Shown: positions 39,245 through 48,266, numbered from the stretch's first letter. The stretch is DNA of 64,000 nucleotides from Arsenicibacter sp965247375 (GCA_965247375.1 CBDFHU010000108.1:11648-75647), one strand, 5' to 3'. Notes: generated by a model from the letters alone, not told the origin. Numbers and translations: made by a program.

Positions 39245-39588
39245 TGCTGAGGCTCGTTTAAAGATGTCGGATTCGTTACCGTTAGACTAATGCCTGTAAG
39301 CCTCTCAAAGTCCGGCGTAACGTCGATTGCAAGGCCCTGCATGATTGCATTAAATTGTTCGCCGTTGTCCCGATTGTTGCGGCAAGCCAATAGCTGTTTG
39401 TGAACAGCCGGGCACACGTCAAAGGCGACTCCGTAAACCCGTTTGCTTATCGGTTCAACTTGCGGGCGTAACAATGCCCGCCCCGGCTTAATGAAGGTGT
39501 TTACGCATACATCCATTTTATCAAGGCAGTAACTTTTTGGTTCAGTGCCCGCTATGCTGTATAGCTCCCGTAATTGGCTGTAGGTCAT
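39235..39588 (-). CDS. Uncharacterised phage protein downstream of terminase
   Basis: The protein has 117 residues with several Cys (YCLDKMDVCVNTF, FDVCPAVHKQLLACRNN). It opens MTYSQLRELYSIAG. It is the first gene of the unit running to 36874 and is separated from the terminase by 92 bp that hold a paired operator. No family is recognised; the position suits a neck or head-completion protein. Confidence 0.5.
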   Translation of the reverse strand: MTYSQLRELYSIAGTEPKSYCLDKMDVCVNTFIKPGRALLRPQVEPISKRVYGVAFDVCPAVHKQLLACRNNRDNGEQFNAIMQGLAIDVTPDFERLTGISLTVTNPTSLNEPQQCQ

Positions 39589-39648
39589 TCGCTTATGGTT
39601 GTTGGTTTAAATCTTCGGGGTAAATGTACAAAAAGATTTAACACAAAC

Positions 39649-39683
39649 TAAACCAAAGGTTTATTTTTTAAACCTTTGGTTTA
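39649..39683. promoter_or_regulatory. Paired operator, two perfect palindromes
   Basis: TAAACCAAAGGTTTA (39649-39663) and TAAACCTTTGGTTTA (39669-39683) are each palindromic and are also exact inverse copies of each other, centred 20 bp apart (two helix turns). They match the operators near the repressor gene. The right one overlaps the terminase stop codon. In RNA the pair could fold into a 15-bp hairpin and act as a terminator of the terminase transcript. Confidence 0.7.
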
Positions 39684-41174
39684 CATCATACCCTTACCAA
39701 AGCGACCCGTTTTAGAGGGTATTTTGTGCCTTTTGGCGGTTCCTTGTGGCGAATGGTACTTTGTGTATACCGCGCCCCTGATCGCGTCAAGAGTGTGGTT
39801 AAAATCGTCAATAGGGACGTTTGTAGACTTGCCGTTTGCCATGATCCACCGGTACGCGTTTTTCTCTCTGCGAATGTTGTTTGATCGGGCCGTATAATGC
39901 ACCTTGTAATCTTTCAGCTTCAGTATACCGGCATTGACTGAACCCGGCCCCTTAATCGTTTCTTTGGCGTTAATGCCGGGGTAAACCGTTTGGCTGTCAA
40001 TGTCGTAATAGTCGGCCCTTAGTTCTTCAATGCTCTTTGGCTCTGCCTTATCCCAATAAGCCTCTACGCTGACCGGAACCCCGCCCAAATGGCAAAGTCT
40101 GAGTATGCCCGGATTAGTCAGGCCAGTTTGATATATGATTTCGTCTAAATATATATTCTTGCCGTAAATGCCAATTAGTACCAGCGCCGTGGGGTCATTG
40201 GTAAACCCGAAGTCACCCCCGTAAAAGTAAGTCTGGCAATAGTTGGGCATTTCCGGCACTTCAAGCCAATCCCCGAAAATAAGGCTTTCCGCGTCCGGCT
40301 TAGGGTCCTGCTGATACAGGCTATTGAACGTTAACGGGCTGTTACGCTTGATCGCTTCTATACGCTCCCTGCTATGTCGTTCGGGCCAAAGGGCTTGCCC
40401 CTCGTGCCGGTCGTCATACGGCAATACATCTTTGGTCCGCAATGCTGCGAACTTCACAACCTCCCAACCGGTCGGGTTAGTCTTGCTGTAAACACCGTCA
40501 CGGTCTAACCAACGGCCTGCCGGATCGTCTTCGTCCCAACGCGTCGTAACGTACAAAATCCGGCTATGGTTGTGCAAACGCGTCTCTACAACGTCGGTTA
40601 TCCAGTCCCAGGCTTTTTCCCGTATCGTTGCGCTTTGGGCCTCTTCACGGTCCTTTATCAAGTCATCAAGTATGGCAATATCTACAGGGTCCCCCGTAAG
40701 CGGCCCCGACCTGCCAACGGACTTGAGCGACCCGTTACCGTTCGGCCCGAAAACGTCAAACTCTTCTGTCGTTCGCGTTGCCGCCTCATCCTTGGCAGAG
40801 GCAAGCCGGACCGATGGATATAAAGCCCGGTAAGCCGGGGCCGTCATGCGGGCCTGTATCTCCCTGTTGAACTTCTTTGCTTTGCTGGCAGAATACGACA
40901 ACACTGCGATTTTAAAGGCACTGTTGAGGCCGAACAGGTATGCAGGCAAAGACCGCGTAGAAAGCTCGCTTTTGCCATGTTGAGGGGGGACAAAGATCAT
41001 CATCTTTTTATATTCCCCCGTTGCGAACCGGTGCAGCTTATCAGCCATCGCCTCATGAAACCATGTCATCGAGTAATCAGGCTTGATACGTTGAACGAAC
41101 CGGCCAAAATGTCGCCGGTCCTGTTCGTTCTTAGCCTGCTGAAGTTGTGCCAACTGAATTAAATCACTTTCCAT
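39681..41174 (-). CDS. terL: Terminase large subunit
   Basis: This is the motor and nuclease that packages phage DNA, 497 residues. The ATPase domain has Walker A as PPQHGKS (about 63-69), Walker B DIAILDD (about 165-171), and the coupling motif VTTRWDEDDPAGR (about 209-221). The nuclease domain has GGDFGFTNDPTALVLIG (Asp321 probable first metal ligand), ADYYDIDSQTVYPG, and the final acidic DAIRGAVYT. It overlaps the small subunit by 11 bp. The gene is 30 kb away from the portal, which is unusual for siphoviruses. Confidence 0.95.
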   Translation of the reverse strand: MESDLIQLAQLQQAKNEQDRRHFGRFVQRIKPDYSMTWFHEAMADKLHRFATGEYKKMMIFVPPQHGKSELSTRSLPAYLFGLNSAFKIAVLSYSASKAKKFNREIQARMTAPAYRALYPSVRLASAKDEAATRTTEEFDVFGPNGNGSLKSVGRSGPLTGDPVDIAILDDLIKDREEAQSATIREKAWDWITDVVETRLHNHSRILYVTTRWDEDDPAGRWLDRDGVYSKTNPTGWEVVKFAALRTKDVLPYDDRHEGQALWPERHSRERIEAIKRNSPLTFNSLYQQDPKPDAESLIFGDWLEVPEMPNYCQTYFYGGDFGFTNDPTALVLIGIYGKNIYLDEIIYQTGLTNPGILRLCHLGGVPVSVEAYWDKAEPKSIEELRADYYDIDSQTVYPGINAKETIKGPGSVNAGILKLKDYKVHYTARSNNIRREKNAYRWIMANGKSTNVPIDDFNHTLDAIRGAVYTKYHSPQGTAKRHKIPSKTGRFGKGMM

Positions 41175-41733
41175 TCTTTTCTAGCTTGGCAATTAATGCG
41201 GTTAGTTCTTCGTCTGTCAGGTTCGACAGGTCTTGAGTCTTGATAGTACCCTCATGCTCAATAACCTGCTTATCTCTCCATTTGCCCGGCTGCCGGTTCT
41301 TCAGCCAGTTCATAATAGCACCGGTATCAGGTGGTATATACTTGGTTACAACCTTGGTAATGGCCATACGGTCGATTGCATCCCCTTCAGACTCCTGTTC
41401 AAATTCGGCCTCTTCGTCGTCTGATTCTTCAGCGTCTTTTATCTTATCCTTTTTGTGAGCAAAACCCTCTCTCGTAACCTCCTGAAACACAAAGCCAATC
41501 GCTCGTTTATACAGTGAAGCTGCCACTTTTGCATCAGCACTTTCCTTGCCTTCTTTGACCGCCCTAGAAAAGTCGGGATACTTTTTAAGCCAATCCCTGT
41601 AGGTAGGTTCCGCAACGCCAAGGCTTAGGCAAACCTCATCAACAGTGTAACCCAACAAAAACAGGTTTCTTACCTCTTCGCAATATTCAGGCTTATACTT
41701 GGTTGGCCTGCCTGTTATCTTTTTCTCTTCCAT
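41164..41733 (-). CDS. terS: Terminase small subunit
   Basis: The protein has 189 residues. The N-terminal HTH (TGRPTKYKPEYCEEVRNLFLLGYTVDEVCLSLGVAEPTYRDWLKKYPDF) is the DNA-recognition domain of this family. An oligomerisation helix region follows, an acidic stretch (DAEESDDEEAEFEQESEGDA), and a C-terminal part with PPDTGAIMNWLKNRQPGKWRDKQVIEHEG, highly typical of small terminases. A variant of the phage leader (CTTAAACAATTAT, one A shorter, 41732-41744) overlaps the ATG. It recognises the packaging site, which may be close by. Confidence 0.9.
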   Translation of the reverse strand: MEEKKITGRPTKYKPEYCEEVRNLFLLGYTVDEVCLSLGVAEPTYRDWLKKYPDFSRAVKEGKESADAKVAASLYKRAIGFVFQEVTREGFAHKKDKIKDAEESDDEEAEFEQESEGDAIDRMAITKVVTKYIPPDTGAIMNWLKNRQPGKWRDKQVIEHEGTIKTQDLSNLTDEELTALIAKLEKNGK

Positions 41734-41776
41734 AATTGTTTAAGTTCGGCCGGAGTTGCCCCCGGCCATGTGGTTG

Positions 41777-41938
41777 TTAATCGCTTAGTTCATCAAATAA
41801 ATCTCTTGCGGCCTCATACGCGTCTGTTTCGCTTTCATAATCCATACGGGCGCAATCAATATCTACGGGGCCGTCCCATCCTAAACGACGAAGTTCTTCG
41901 CGGAACATATCAAAATACTCATCAAAGCACACTTCCAT
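41777..41938 (-). CDS. Small acidic phage protein
   Basis: The protein has 53 residues from the ATG at 41936-41938; a TTG 21 bases upstream would add seven residues but overlaps the next gene. It is very acidic (DEYFDMFREELRRLGWDGPVDIDCARMDYESETDAYEAARDLFDEL). Its size and charge recall DNA-mimic inhibitors, but no family is recognised. Confidence 0.5.
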   Translation of the reverse strand: MEVCFDEYFDMFREELRRLGWDGPVDIDCARMDYESETDAYEAARDLFDELSD

Positions 41939-41949
41939 ATTTTTAGTTT

Positions 41950-42204
41950 TTATTCCCAATTACAAGGGTTGTTAAATACTTGACTGATTAACTTTTTGTG
42001 TAGGTACGCCTTTTCGGTCAGTACCTTAAAGGTAGTTACCTCAACTTCTCCGGTTGCCGGGTTCCGGCTTTTATGCGGTTGCCGCTCGATTTGGATCATA
42101 AAATCAGACCCGATTGTAAAGAGCATTACACGCGTTACTATCTTGAGGTCCCCCGAGTAACCTGTAAAGCTTATGCTATTGATTTTGTCGGCTTTCTCTG
42201 ACAT
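41950..42204 (-). CDS. Uncharacterised small phage protein
   Basis: The protein has 84 residues, beta-rich (NSISFTGYSGDLKIVTRVMLFTIGSDFMIQIERQPHKS) and ends NNPCNWE. It starts two bases after the stop of the gene at 42207. No family is recognised. It belongs to the chain nuclease-(89 aa)-(84 aa)-(53 aa) ahead of the terminase. Confidence 0.5.
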   Translation of the reverse strand: MSEKADKINSISFTGYSGDLKIVTRVMLFTIGSDFMIQIERQPHKSRNPATGEVEVTTFKVLTEKAYLHKKLISQVFNNPCNWE

Positions 42205-42206
42205 AG

Positions 42207-42476
42207 CTAAAGGCGTTCAACGGAAACGGTTAGTTTAAACTTAGGGTCCTGACTTACTATATTTGCGCTTGGTAAGACCTTTCTATATACATAGTCCTGA
42301 TTCTTAAAACTCCATGAGCGCTTTACCCTTCCATATCGCTGAAGCAGTCCGGAAGTATGAATTTGCCTAATGCTCTTTAATGTCCTGTTTAATGCCCCTT
42401 CTCCTACTAATTCCGTATCAACCTCAACGAACGGGCCGTTGGCCACTATCCTGAATTTTGGTTTTACCTTGGCCAT
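42207..42476 (-). CDS. Uncharacterised phage protein
   Basis: The protein has 89 residues, basic (AKVKPKFRIVANGPFVEVDTELVGEGALNRTLKSIRQIHTSGLLQRYGRVKRSWSF). It shares one base with the upstream nuclease gene, so both are coupled. A nucleic-acid role is possible from its charge and its neighbour. No family is recognised. Confidence 0.5.
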   Translation of the reverse strand: MAKVKPKFRIVANGPFVEVDTELVGEGALNRTLKSIRQIHTSGLLQRYGRVKRSWSFKNQDYVYRKVLPSANIVSQDPKFKLTVSVERL

Positions 42477-42928
42477 TAGTCTAATAGTTCAGAGTTGTAC
42501 AAGCCTTGTTCTACAATGCGGTTATAGTGCTCACAGTCGAAGGTGATTAACCCGTTACGCATATCGGAGTAAAGCAGTTTAAAGGCATCCAGATAGCGAA
42601 TGATAACATAAGAATGACCATGATAAAGCATAAGGTTTTGCCATTTCTTTTGATCTTCAGATTGTTGGCCTTTGCCTATTTTGAACTCTATCAGGTATGA
42701 TTTACGTCTCATTAAACAGATAGTATCTGAAACACCACTTACCCGACCGGTAGCCTTACGGATAGCTCCTTTAACTTTATCGACTGTATTGTTATACACC
42801 TCAAAGAAACACCCCCTTTCTTCGGGGTATGTATTGTATTGCCATGTAAAGCACTCACTTTGCAAACGGGCCTCACTCCATGTTTTCGGAGTGCTCCCAA
42901 CGTCTGTTTTTTCGTCTTTTTGCGTCAT
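42476..42928 (-). CDS. VRR-NUC-type (PD-D/EXK) nuclease
   Basis: The protein has 150 residues. The core ERGCFFEVYNNTVD, then VSGVSDTICLMRRKSYLIEFKIGKGQQSEDQKKWQNLMLYHGHSYVIIRYLDAF, fits the VRR-NUC fold: a catalytic Asp (SDTIC), E-x-K in IEFKIG, and Gln in QSEDQ. In phages this family resolves branched DNA, such as Holliday junctions, before packaging. The leader CTTAAAACAATTAT overlaps the ATG (42927-42940), and the iteron element B lies directly upstream. Confidence 0.78.
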   Translation of the reverse strand: MTQKDEKTDVGSTPKTWSEARLQSECFTWQYNTYPEERGCFFEVYNNTVDKVKGAIRKATGRVSGVSDTICLMRRKSYLIEFKIGKGQQSEDQKKWQNLMLYHGHSYVIIRYLDAFKLLYSDMRNGLITFDCEHYNRIVEQGLYNSELLD

Positions 42929-42949
42929 AATTGTTTTAAGTTCTGTTTT

Positions 42950-43218
42950 GTAACACTTCGTGCTTAAAAATGGCCCTTGATAATCAGCGTTGTAACAGTT
43001 ACACTTGGGTTTTCAAAAACTCCACAGAATAGAGAATATATATAAGCCATATAGGGGGTATTAATAAGGCTATATATTATTACTCTGATTGTATATTACG
43101 TTTTTAAGTGTTACAAGTGTTACACACAATATTTTAACGATTAACAGCCAGTATATCAGGCTTTTGCGTGTAACACTTCAGTAAAAACCGAAGTGTTACG
43201 AAGTGTTACAAGTGTTAC
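42950..43218. repeat. Iteron element B (origin-like or control region)
   Basis: This is the second copy of the element at 14937. GTAACACTT (inverse) at 42950, GTAACAGTT at 42992, direct AAGTGTTAC at 43106 and 43115, inverse at 43170, direct at 43191, 43201 and 43210. Relative positions match element A within one base except for the first direct pair, which is shifted by 10 bp (one helix turn). The block 42978-43046 equals 14965-15033 with one mismatch in 69 bp. The AT-rich middle differs in sequence but again contains a possible hairpin. It is located between the small gene before the primase-helicase and the nuclease, a plausible place for a phage origin. Confidence 0.75.
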
Positions 43219-43391
43219 AAATTGACTTGTTCGGCCTGTCGTTTTGTCATCAGCCAAACGCCTGCCATCAGGCACATGCCGCCGAAGGTCTTAGCGTTCT
43301 TGTCCAGGTCTTCGTTTGGCAGGTGTTTAAGGGCGTGAACAGCCTTGACAAAACCGTTTTGCCGTTTTCGCTTCGGGGGTTTCTCTTTCAT
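43215..43391 (-). CDS. Small basic phage protein
   Basis: The protein has 58 residues from the ATG at 43389-43391, chosen because a variant leader (43390-43404) overlaps it; the longer frame begins inside the upstream gene. The N-terminus is strongly basic (KEKPPKRKRQNGFVKAVHALKHL), followed by a short hydrophobic stretch (FGGMCLMAGVWLM). Its stop codon lies in the last iteron of element B. No family is recognised. Confidence 0.55.
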   Translation of the reverse strand: MKEKPPKRKRQNGFVKAVHALKHLPNEDLDKNAKTFGGMCLMAGVWLMTKRQAEQVNL

Positions 43392-43398
43392 AATTGTT

Positions 43399-45612
43399 TT
43401 ATAGTTTTGGTATTTCGACATTATTTATTTCAACCAGCATATATCCACGCCGGACCGTAAAACGGTTCTCTCTGAAAATTTCGCTTTCCTTGCCTGTTAA
43501 TCGCTTTAGCTCTTGTGCAATACGCTTGCTGCCTAAGCGCTGATTCGTAGCACGTTCAAGGAAAACCTTAACGTCTGTTGATGAAAAAAAGCGGGCAAAC
43601 TGCTGAGTTTCTTCCGTCGGATTGGCAAAGTATTTTGTTACTAAATCACGCTCATCAGTCACGGCCTCAAACCCCCCTGTAGACTTTTTAAGGCGTAATT
43701 CCTCATCCTTTGTAAGCTCATGCCGTTCGCCATTGCGGAAAAGGTGATAAGCCTCTATAAGCAGGTCTATTTTATCGACGGCGTTATACGCCTTGTGGTC
43801 GATTCCCAAAACGTTGATCGGGATAATACGCCGGTTTCCGGTCGGATCGTTCAGTACGTCCATTTCGTTCGACGTTCCGCATAGCAGGGCCAAACGGGGC
43901 AAATCAGCGCTTACCCGCCCGTATGGCTCACGAAGCGTAAAGGTTTGCTTAGAAATAAGGTCTTTGAATTTTTTGGCCTCTTTCATGGTTTGGCCTCCAA
44001 ATTCATCATTCATTAAAAGCCACTTTTTACACATTAAAATTTCGTCGTCTTTTTCACGGTCCAATTTCGATTCCGCATAAAAACGCTGAAGCTCTTTCGG
44101 TAGTAACCGCCGCCAAAATTCAGTTTTACCCGTCCCCTGCGGACCCGTTAAAACAATCATCAATTTTGAGTGCTGACCGAATGCAGATGCAATTAACCCT
44201 ATCAGGAATTTTCTAAGAAAAAAGCGCACATAAGATGCATCTATTTCAGTAGCGCTTATATAGCCCGTATCGGTCGTAATTGTGTCCGCTAAAGCGTCAA
44301 TGCATCCAACCGGATTACGGTCTTTGTAGGCATTAAAAAACTCTTTCAGGGGGTTATATTGCGGGACAATATCAGATTTAATTATCGTATCGAACTCAGA
44401 GCGTTTAAGCTTGCCGTTAAACATATTCATTAATTCAAAGAATATGTTATTCAACTCACGGTCTTCTAAGCTCTTACCGGTATTGTCCTCTATGTGCCGG
44501 GTAATTTCGTTGTACTTGAGATTGTGCTTTAATTGAATATATGTTGCAGCCTCCTGATAAATAGTATCGTATAGCTGAATATCTATTTGGGCTGCAAATA
44601 TCTGTTCTACAATGGATTGGCTGTCTTCGCGGCTTACACCGTCCATCTGCTCAAGATGTCTGATAGCGCTATCGGGGTTTGACTTGTCCCGCTTATAAGA
44701 GGCTGCAACCCGCGCAATTTGCTGAGTTTTCGGGCACATAATTTGCAAACCGTTCTCTTTCGCAATGAAATAAAACGTAGCAATTTTTACCCTGCCATCA
44801 GCGATTTTGCAAAAGTATTTGTAGCGGGCTTCTGTGTATTCGGGGTTATAATCATGCCGGGCAAAACTGATTCTCTGAAAGTAATCTAAACCGGCCTCTT
44901 TGTATTGATTAGCCAATGCTAAACCTACCCGAACCCAATCCCGGCTAGAGTCGTGTAATTCAATCGAACGTTCCTCAAATTGACGGACGACAAATTCTAA
45001 ATCCTCATCGGTATGTACAAATGTACCGTGATCGGCCGTTATCCGCTTTTTCTCTTTAGCAGGTAAATATTTTTTCCAAAGAGTTGATTCTTCGTTATGG
45101 AATAATTCAGGGTCATACGAAACATAGCGTAGGCGGTTGACATTTTTACAACTGGCATCGACAACTAAACCAAGCTCCAGCAAAAAGAAGTCTTCAAGTG
45201 CATAGTAAGCGTCTAAAAACCGCGTAGGTTCGATTTTTACCAGCACACAAAGACCTTTACCACCTATCGACCGAAAACACGCGTAAACGAAAGGAAAGGC
45301 ACAAATACGGTTAAATGCAGCGTCGATATTGGGAATCTGATCTAAGTCAATCGCAATAAAGCCGGAATAAGCCCGCAAACTATCCGCCTGTTTGTTGCCC
45401 GAATAAGTGCCGGATAGGGTAGCGCAATTGGCCTGCTTTTTCTTTTCGTCATATTCAGGTGAACCCTTTTCAAATGCCCGGACGGCTTCAGCCTGCCTTT
45501 TCCAATCCTGAGAGGTTTTGATTTGCTTCAAAAACTCCCCCATTTGAATATCAACGCCCTTTAATTGCCCCATGCTCCGATAGAAGCTAATCAGGCTATT
45601 ACTTGAACTCAT
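43399..45612 (-). CDS. Primase-helicase (BT4734-like N-terminus, VirE-type helicase)
   Basis: The protein has 737 residues and is the likely replication initiator. The N-terminal domain (about 20-190) is of the BT4734/BF3469 type, a primase-related fold, with SGFIAIDLDQIPN (acidic pair at about 89 and 91) and FRSIGGKGLCVLVKI. A linker similar to primase C-terminal domains follows (about 200-290). The VirE-type ATPase occupies about 430-700, with Walker A TGPQGTGKTEF (about 489-499), Walker B WLLMNDEFGG, and the arginine-rich DPTGNRRIIPINV. Leader CTTAAAACAATTAT at 45618-45631. Element B lies downstream. It could open the origin and prime DNA synthesis. Confidence 0.83.
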   Translation of the reverse strand: MSSSNSLISFYRSMGQLKGVDIQMGEFLKQIKTSQDWKRQAEAVRAFEKGSPEYDEKKKQANCATLSGTYSGNKQADSLRAYSGFIAIDLDQIPNIDAAFNRICAFPFVYACFRSIGGKGLCVLVKIEPTRFLDAYYALEDFFLLELGLVVDASCKNVNRLRYVSYDPELFHNEESTLWKKYLPAKEKKRITADHGTFVHTDEDLEFVVRQFEERSIELHDSSRDWVRVGLALANQYKEAGLDYFQRISFARHDYNPEYTEARYKYFCKIADGRVKIATFYFIAKENGLQIMCPKTQQIARVAASYKRDKSNPDSAIRHLEQMDGVSREDSQSIVEQIFAAQIDIQLYDTIYQEAATYIQLKHNLKYNEITRHIEDNTGKSLEDRELNNIFFELMNMFNGKLKRSEFDTIIKSDIVPQYNPLKEFFNAYKDRNPVGCIDALADTITTDTGYISATEIDASYVRFFLRKFLIGLIASAFGQHSKLMIVLTGPQGTGKTEFWRRLLPKELQRFYAESKLDREKDDEILMCKKWLLMNDEFGGQTMKEAKKFKDLISKQTFTLREPYGRVSADLPRLALLCGTSNEMDVLNDPTGNRRIIPINVLGIDHKAYNAVDKIDLLIEAYHLFRNGERHELTKDEELRLKKSTGGFEAVTDERDLVTKYFANPTEETQQFARFFSSTDVKVFLERATNQRLGSKRIAQELKRLTGKESEIFRENRFTVRRGYMLVEINNVEIPKL

Positions 45613-45645
45613 CTTTTATAATTGTTTTAAGTTGGCATTCAGTCG

Positions 45646-47163
45646 CTATGCAGCGACAACAGCGGGCCGGTAAAAATCAAATGCCCGTTCTACCCAAGCG
45701 GCATGATAGCCTTTTAATTCGGCAAGGTCCTGTAGCTCTCTATCAAAATCAGCGTCCGACTGGTTACGCTCATGCAAAATACGAACTACCCACCACACTT
45801 TACGGTTTTTCTCTTCCTGCAATAGCAATAAATCTTTCACTGAGAATTTATGCCAATTTTCCTTTTTGTCGATTTTAAGGAGGTCTAAAACATGTGCCCG
45901 TATTTCCTCAAATTCGACTTGTTCAGGGGTCTTTTGCTCCTTTTCAGGATATTGATAAGAGCACTCTTTGCAGACCTTTGAACTTGCACGAATTAAAGCC
46001 CCGCATTCAGGGCACTGTTTAACCGGTGCCGGTTGGTCCTTTTTGATTTTGTGTTTCTGGAAAAACACCTCTCTCCAATCAATTTCTGATTCCCACAAAC
46101 CAAGCTCTCTGTAATTCTCTCCCATATCCAGAATCACAAAACGATTTTTTCCCGGATACAGGCGGGAACCACGCCCGCACATTTGAAGCCAAAGGGCCTT
46201 GCTATTCGTTGCGCGGTTGACAACAACGGCCGTTACGCTTGGCTCATCCCAACCCGCGCAAAGGATACCGCAATTACACAATACAGGGAACTCGTTACGC
46301 TTAAAAGCGGCTAAGGTTTCTTCCCGTTGAACTTTAGGCGTTTCGCCGTCAATGTGCCTTGCATCAACCCCGTTTTCCTGAAACATTCTGACCACTTCTA
46401 ACGAGTGTTTTACGTTTACATTGAAAACGACTGTTTTCTGACCCGGACAAAATTTATTCCACTTTTCGAAAAGGCCATCGTAAACAGACCTTTTTGCAAA
46501 AACTTCCATCTGGCTAGCGTCCGAATAATCGCCGCTAAAATCCTTTTTAAGCTTACTTCTATCAAGCTTAGCCGAATATGTTACGGCCGGACATAGAAAG
46601 CCATCAAAAAGCAAATCAGGTATCTGAACAGGGCAAACAATATCCTGATAGTAATTTCGTAGCGGGTCTTTTTTTGAGGTTGCAATAGGTGTTGCAGTTG
46701 CACCGATTACGAACGTATCAGGGTCACATTGATTAAGGTATTTCTTGAAATTTCCCTTGTGACATTCATCAATAATTACCCAATCCATTTTTTTTAGCCA
46801 GGGGTAATCTTTCAGGCGTTTGCAGACTGATTCAACCATGCCGACATAAACCCGGCTATGTTCGCTTATAAAATCGTTTTTGCCACGCTTGGCCCGTATT
46901 GGTTCAAAGTCAATGCCGAACTTTGAAAGCGTTCCCCCTGCCTGTTGTAAAAGCTCCAGACGGTCAGTAAGGATTAATATTTTCGGATCAACTTTTTTTG
47001 CAATTGATTTAGCCGTCATTGCCGAAAATACTACGGTTTTTCCGCCCCCTGTAGGCAGGCAAAGTATAACACGTTTTAAGCCTTTCCCGCCCCTGTTTTT
47101 CGGGGTAAAGCAATGTCTTATTTCATCAATAGCTGTATTTTGATATGGCCGTAAATCAATCAT
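45646..47163 (-). CDS. DEAD/DEAH-box helicase with C-terminal zinc ribbon
   Basis: The protein has 505 residues of helicase superfamily 2. Motif I is LPTGGGKTVVF (about 36-46), motif II DECH (132-135), motif III GATATP (about 153-158), and motif VI QMCGRGSRLYPGK. A zinc ribbon with four Cys (CPECGALIRASSKVCKEC) lies near residues 390-410, and a C-terminal helical region follows. Phage SF2 helicases of this type help replication and recombination. The start overlaps the upstream gene by 4 bp (ATGA). Confidence 0.88.
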   Translation of the reverse strand: MIDLRPYQNTAIDEIRHCFTPKNRGGKGLKRVILCLPTGGGKTVVFSAMTAKSIAKKVDPKILILTDRLELLQQAGGTLSKFGIDFEPIRAKRGKNDFISEHSRVYVGMVESVCKRLKDYPWLKKMDWVIIDECHKGNFKKYLNQCDPDTFVIGATATPIATSKKDPLRNYYQDIVCPVQIPDLLFDGFLCPAVTYSAKLDRSKLKKDFSGDYSDASQMEVFAKRSVYDGLFEKWNKFCPGQKTVVFNVNVKHSLEVVRMFQENGVDARHIDGETPKVQREETLAAFKRNEFPVLCNCGILCAGWDEPSVTAVVVNRATNSKALWLQMCGRGSRLYPGKNRFVILDMGENYRELGLWESEIDWREVFFQKHKIKKDQPAPVKQCPECGALIRASSKVCKECSYQYPEKEQKTPEQVEFEEIRAHVLDLLKIDKKENWHKFSVKDLLLLQEEKNRKVWWVVRILHERNQSDADFDRELQDLAELKGYHAAWVERAFDFYRPAVVAA

Positions 47164-47432
47164 TTGTGAAGGCTGTTTATTTGATCTATAAGCGCTCGTT
47201 CAAGTTCCTTTGGTAGCTTGCCCTCATAGGTATTTAAAGCCCACACAAGCCATTTTTCGCGGTCAACTTCGGATAATAACTTACCCTGAAAACGGCCCCT
47301 TCGTATCAGATAATCAGGGCCTACCCATTCGCGTTTATAGTCCTTTCTGCTAACTGTTCCGTAGTGGTGGAACAGGTCATAGTAAGGCAAATCGAATAGG
47401 CTTTCGTCATGCGTTTCTACAACCCGTTCCAT
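47160..47432 (-). CDS. DUF3820-like small protein
   Basis: The protein has 90 residues. LIRRGRFQGKLLSEVDREKWLVWALNTY resembles the DUF3820 pattern (GKYKGK...DLP..YL.W), which occurs in phages and at exonuclease ends. It is coupled to the helicase (4-bp overlap) and 2 bp from the gene at 47435. It probably takes part in DNA metabolism; the family assignment is tentative. Confidence 0.55.
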   Translation of the reverse strand: MERVVETHDESLFDLPYYDLFHHYGTVSRKDYKREWVGPDYLIRRGRFQGKLLSEVDREKWLVWALNTYEGKLPKELERALIDQINSLHK

Positions 47433-47434
47433 AT

Positions 47435-47821
47435 TCAGAAGCTGTTTAACTCAACAGGGTAGCGGGAGCGGTGACTTTTAGGCTTACTTGACTTTTTGGC
47501 CTTTTCTGCCTCTATATCAGCCTTTTCCATTTCCTGAAACACAAAAGCGGGAACGAAATGATAAGGCTTCTGCACAATTATTGGCTTATTAGTAGAAACC
47601 ACATCGGTATGTGGCACACATGCATGCATCTGCGAAAGTTTCCATTCTGACCCGTCAACGTACTTACCAAAATACTTGTATATCTCTGCACCTTCACGAG
47701 TAGTACGAACATGCTCTTTATGCGTAGCCAGCATATAGGCAGTTCGGGAAACAGGGGTTTGCACTCCGTTTATCAACGCCTTTTTATCGGACAGATAAAC
47801 TCTAACTTTCATGTATTTCAT
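47435..47821 (-). CDS. Uncharacterised phage protein
   Basis: The protein has 128 residues (125 if the second Met at 47812 is used). The N-terminal 80 residues look like a compact alpha/beta domain (VRVYLSDKKALINGVQTPVSRTAYML); the C-terminus is basic with KKSSKPKSHRSRYP. The leader CTTAAAACAATTAT (47826-47839) precedes the first ATG by 4 bases. No family is recognised. Confidence 0.55.
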   Translation of the reverse strand: MKYMKVRVYLSDKKALINGVQTPVSRTAYMLATHKEHVRTTREGAEIYKYFGKYVDGSEWKLSQMHACVPHTDVVSTNKPIIVQKPYHFVPAFVFQEMEKADIEAEKAKKSSKPKSHRSRYPVELNSF

Positions 47822-47852
47822 CTCTATAATTGTTTTAAGTCCGGCCCGATAT

Positions 47853-48266
47853 TTACCGTAATATGTAATTGTTGCCGGTAAGCAATTTTCGTAAAAGTTC
47901 CAGCAAATCAGGGGCGGATAAATTCTTAATCACTTTCACTTCCCTATCTGTCGGGTCAAATGCTTTCGGCAAAAAATGTTTCAGCATATAAACCCCGTTT
48001 CGTTGCTGAATCCAAATAGGATATTCGTTAGAGTCGTAACTATCAGCTTGTGAAAATGGGCGCTTTTCAGTGAACGATTTAATTAGCGTTAATGCCTGTT
48101 CTTCGTTGCAGATTTGATTACAAACTGTTTTAATCGTTCCGCTACCTATCGGGGCTGAAAAAACACAGGTAACGCAACCGGGGCCGGTTTTACGGATACG
48201 TAGGTTTGTTGCTACGTATCCGTATTTTTTGCTAACCGTTTGTCCCGTCGTTTTTCGGGCTATCAT
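47853..48266 (-). CDS. Uncharacterised protein coupled to RecT-like gene
   Basis: The protein has 137 residues, basic at its N-terminus (MIARKTTGQTVSKKYGYVATNLRIRKTG). Its start overlaps the RecT stop (ATGA), so the two are translated together. RecT partners are often exonucleases or single-strand binding proteins, but no nuclease motif is visible here. It may be a recombination cofactor. Confidence 0.5.
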   Translation of the reverse strand: MIARKTTGQTVSKKYGYVATNLRIRKTGPGCVTCVFSAPIGSGTIKTVCNQICNEEQALTLIKSFTEKRPFSQADSYDSNEYPIWIQQRNGVYMLKHFLPKAFDPTDREVKVIKNLSAPDLLELLRKLLTGNNYILR

